From positions 31,238,347 to 31,302,346 of the forward strand of contig OZ024798.1 in assembly GCA_964017045.1 (NCBI GenBank): DNA of 64,000 nt. Reading direction: 5' to 3'. This DNA is from Omphiscola glabra. Its lineage: Eukaryota > Mollusca > Gastropoda > Lymnaeidae. The notes under the pieces are model-generated. The model did not search any database, was not told where the DNA came from, and saw nothing but the letters and a program-made list of their open reading frames with translations. Both the position numbers and the translations under genes were made by a program. Position 1 is the stretch's first letter; each line of letters opens with the position of its first letter. Positions 62,001 through 64,000 of this stretch are shown piece by piece.

Positions 62001-62259
62001 TAAATCAATGCTGTTTTAATTATAACATTGGTTACATCTTGAGTCCCTGGAGTTGCCTGGTGCTCAAATACCTGTGGAAGGAAACAATCATTGTGTGTTA
62101 CAATAGTTGTAGCATCAATACCTTTGGAAGGCAACAGATTCTTCTTCTTGTTAATAGGCACTACAACTGGCTGCAACAAAAGATTTTGGCTTCTATTCCA
62201 ATTAGTTTCAATTCCTTTCTAAAAAACAGAAAGCTTTTTATATAATCTTGACACATATA
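59100..62259. other. Non-coding region between the two minus-strand loci
   Basis: A GC-richer patch at 59190-59270 (CGCCGCTCGGCAGGCCGCG) is the only CpG-dense piece. Segments at 61080-61350 and 61480-61520 are distant relatives of the repeats at 55960-56600. No supported exon, although a 34-codon plus-strand ORF starts after an acceptor-like CCCCAG at 59858. Confidence 0.4.
61667..61768. repeat. Short tandem duplication
   Basis: CTGAAAAGAAATATAGA and TTAATAAATTATTCAAATAT repeat in tandem about 55 bases apart in a non-coding AT-rich stretch. Confidence 0.6.
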
Positions 62260-62411
62260 CAGACCTGTTTTGGCGTACAATGAATGATTTTGAGATGTAT
62301 ACATTATATATCCGGTATACTGTATGTTTATTTTTTACTATTAAGATAATGTATTGAATGATTTTGTGATGATGTTGTGCGATTTTAAGAGTTTGAGGGT
62401 AAACAGGTCTG
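62260..62411 (-). mobile_element. Small TIR element (MITE), copy 2, abutting an exon
   Basis: Same family as 13011-13165, reversed. Its outer end lies 19 bases past the predicted donor of the exon at 62431-62646. Reading that exon's frame onward enters the element and gives an artificial C-terminus (ADLFTLKLLKSHNIITKS). Confidence 0.75.
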
Positions 62412-62430
62412 CATTTATATATATTGCAAC

Positions 62431-62646
62431 CTTGTAAGAAACATAGTTGCTATCCTCTTGTTGGAAGGCCTCATCAAGAGCAGAAACAGACGCTTTCATG
62501 CCCTCTGTCTTGTTTGGTATGCTACTATACAGATAGATAGCATAGCCATTTCTTTTCACAAATGCGGCTGCAGCCTGGAAAAAGTTTGCCAGATACAGGT
62601 TATAATCCTCATTGTCACTGACATTTCTAGAAATTACAAAGTCAAA
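62431..62646 (-). CDS. Single coding exon of an unrecognised gene (72 codons)
   Basis: A strong acceptor (TTTTTTTCTTTTCAG) ends at 62647 on the minus strand. An open frame of exactly 72 codons runs to AAG/GTTGCA at 62431, a weak but usable donor. The residues are protein-like and not low-complexity: FDFVISRNVSDNEDYNLYLA, then a helix-like run with AAAAFVKRNGYAIYLYSS and an acidic stretch. Beyond the donor the frame runs into a MITE (62260-62411) and stops there, so the downstream extension is not native protein. An upstream donor at 63493 (CACCG/GTAAGT) could be the preceding exon; its open frame joins in phase. I do not recognise a family. Confidence 0.5.
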
Positions 62647-63492
62647 CTGAAAAGAAAAAAACAAAATAAAATTAACAAAATGTGCAGACCATTTTTATTT
62701 ATTAACTACTCTTTTATTATAACTATAACTGTCTATATAAATATAGTATAGTATAATTATAAGGAAAATGTTTATATTTCAATTTTATAATAATTTATTA
62801 TTTATATTATATTTCAATTAGCCTATACTTATACTATATTTATAATAATTTATATGATTGTTTACCGATTGTTTATTTTATTTTGTTAATTGAATGTAGA
62901 ATAAATGACAAACCTACAAAAAAACGTATTTTATTATTAACTAATTAATACTAGTAATATTACTAGTATAATTACTATTACTTAGTAGTATTACTAAGAC
63001 TAAGATTAAGTATTTATTAGTATTAGTAGCATTCGTATTAGTATTACCTTAGCCTTAGGCCTTAGTCTTATACTCTTAGTGAATTAACTGAATTGAAGTC
63101 TGAAGGACTAATTTTATTTAATTAATTTTAATTCACAAATGACAGTAAATTAAATGTTTATGAATAAATATTTCAAATTCTGCTTTGATTTGATACAATT
63201 AACTGTTTAAAGTATTGAATAATAATAACAAATACCGGTATTTCCGAAATATTCATTATTTAATGTCCGCCACTATCGATAACTGCGCCGCCATCCCGAG
63301 GCGGGAAAATGGGCGAAAAGAGAATTAGGAGTTTTGGTCACCAATTTAGGGAGTTTTTTGCGGTTACTTGAGCGCAGTCTCGTTAATTATAATAAGCTAT
63401 AAAAATCAATTAATACTTTAGAATATTGTCCATTATGCTCTTTTAGTCGTCGCGTTTCTACAAAAAAAGTATTTAAGCTTTTATTCACTTAC

Positions 63493-63609
63493 CGGTGGTT
63501 TTTTGACAACAGCGTAGTGTAGCAGTATCAAACCGTAATGTAACTTATAGTGTCGTGTGCAGAAACCAATCAACACAACAATGGTGACGTAAAACACAGC
63601 TTTTTAATG
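63493..63609 (-). other. Possible upstream exon of the minus-strand gene at 62.6 kb
   Basis: The minus strand has a strong donor, CACCG/GTAAGTG, at 63493. The frame before it is open for about 39 codons back to a TAA near 63610. It reads a hydrophobic run (VFYVTIVVLIGFC) and then VVKKPP, which would join in phase to the exon at 62646. There is no ATG in the open part, so it may be a 5' UTR or need another exon. CATGCGC-type NRF1-like half sites occur just upstream at about 63696-63720. Confidence 0.25.
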
Positions 63610-64000
63610 CAAATTTTGATGCTCTAGGCTATTTACCGATGTCAACGAAAGCATTCTTCAAAAAGAAGGTCAAAGGCTTATGCCTCATTTTGAGACATGC
63701 GCAGAACCATGCGCGGGCATGTATTATTATCCCTACCCTGGTATAGACAGTGTGCTCTTAAAAGTAGCGAGTGAACCATAAAAAAACGACAGTGTAAAAA
63801 AACTAACTAAACTGACTATTACTAGTATTAAAATTGTCATTACTGTGGACTTTGTAAGTCATGTGTGTGTTGATTGTTAATAAATAAGTAGTGTGTACTA
63901 GTACTGTGTCAGTGTAAGTCACAAGTGTAAGTTTTAAGTTTAAAAAACTTGGTTAATAAGGAAGTTATTAAATTGCAGAGTGCAGAGATATCTATTGGTA

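Noticed and set aside
1..64000. CRISPR array, operon, bacterial promoter or riboswitch
   Set aside because: All repeats are contiguous tandem or dispersed element types without regular unique spacers, and the genes are spliced eukaryotic genes.

Overview
The window is animal nuclear DNA: AT-rich, intron-rich, and packed with mobile elements. Long genes carry short phase-consistent exons with GT/AG borders. The codon content, LINE and SINE types, and SPIN-like hAT elements (a family published from the pond snail Lymnaea stagnalis) suggest a mollusc, most likely a freshwater pulmonate gastropod. No species call can be proved from the sequence alone.

Layout. (1) 1046-31218, plus strand: 24 chained exons of an anoctamin (TMEM16 family, most like ANO7). 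Upstream exons lie outside the window; the last exon ends at a stop at 31218. All calcium-ligand positions of the family are present. Two extra tiny in-frame exons (30 nt and 9 nt) may sit in the loop between TM2 and TM3. The introns hold two intact SPIN-like hAT elements, two truncated LINEs, MITEs and minisatellites. (2) 36288-40615, minus strand: complete three-exon TIMM13 (95 aa), with a tRNA-derived SINE and a TA microsatellite in intron 1. (3) 40.7-49.5 kb: a gene-poor transposon nest with a 1-kb TIR element full of homopolymer runs, two pieces of an L2-like LINE, a hAT element with perfect 8-bp target duplications and a LINE 3' tail. (4) 49548-55881, minus strand: nine exons of a mitochondrial carrier homolog (MTCH2/Mtch). 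The first coding exon and one short internal exon were not found. (5) 55.9-59.1 kb: nested tandem arrays (178-, 139-, 76- and 184-bp units), a 29-codon ORF behind a strong splice acceptor, and a candidate minus-strand promoter with TATA box and first-exon donor. (6) 59.1-64 kb: mostly non-coding, with one unrecognised 72-codon minus-strand exon (62431-62646) abutting a MITE and a candidate upstream donor at 63493.

TIMM13 (a small-Tim chaperone of the intermembrane space) and MTCH2 (an outer-membrane insertase) are neighbouring minus-strand genes for mitochondrial protein import and insertion, each with an ETS-like motif upstream or in the 5' region. This may be chance, since animal genes are rarely in operons. 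The anoctamin is transcribed convergently toward TIMM13. I see no prokaryotic features, no CRISPR array and no canonical tRNA or rRNA gene. The most interesting items are the anoctamin microexons, the SPIN-like elements as a horizontal-transfer signature, and the several small palindromic or inverted-repeat element families.
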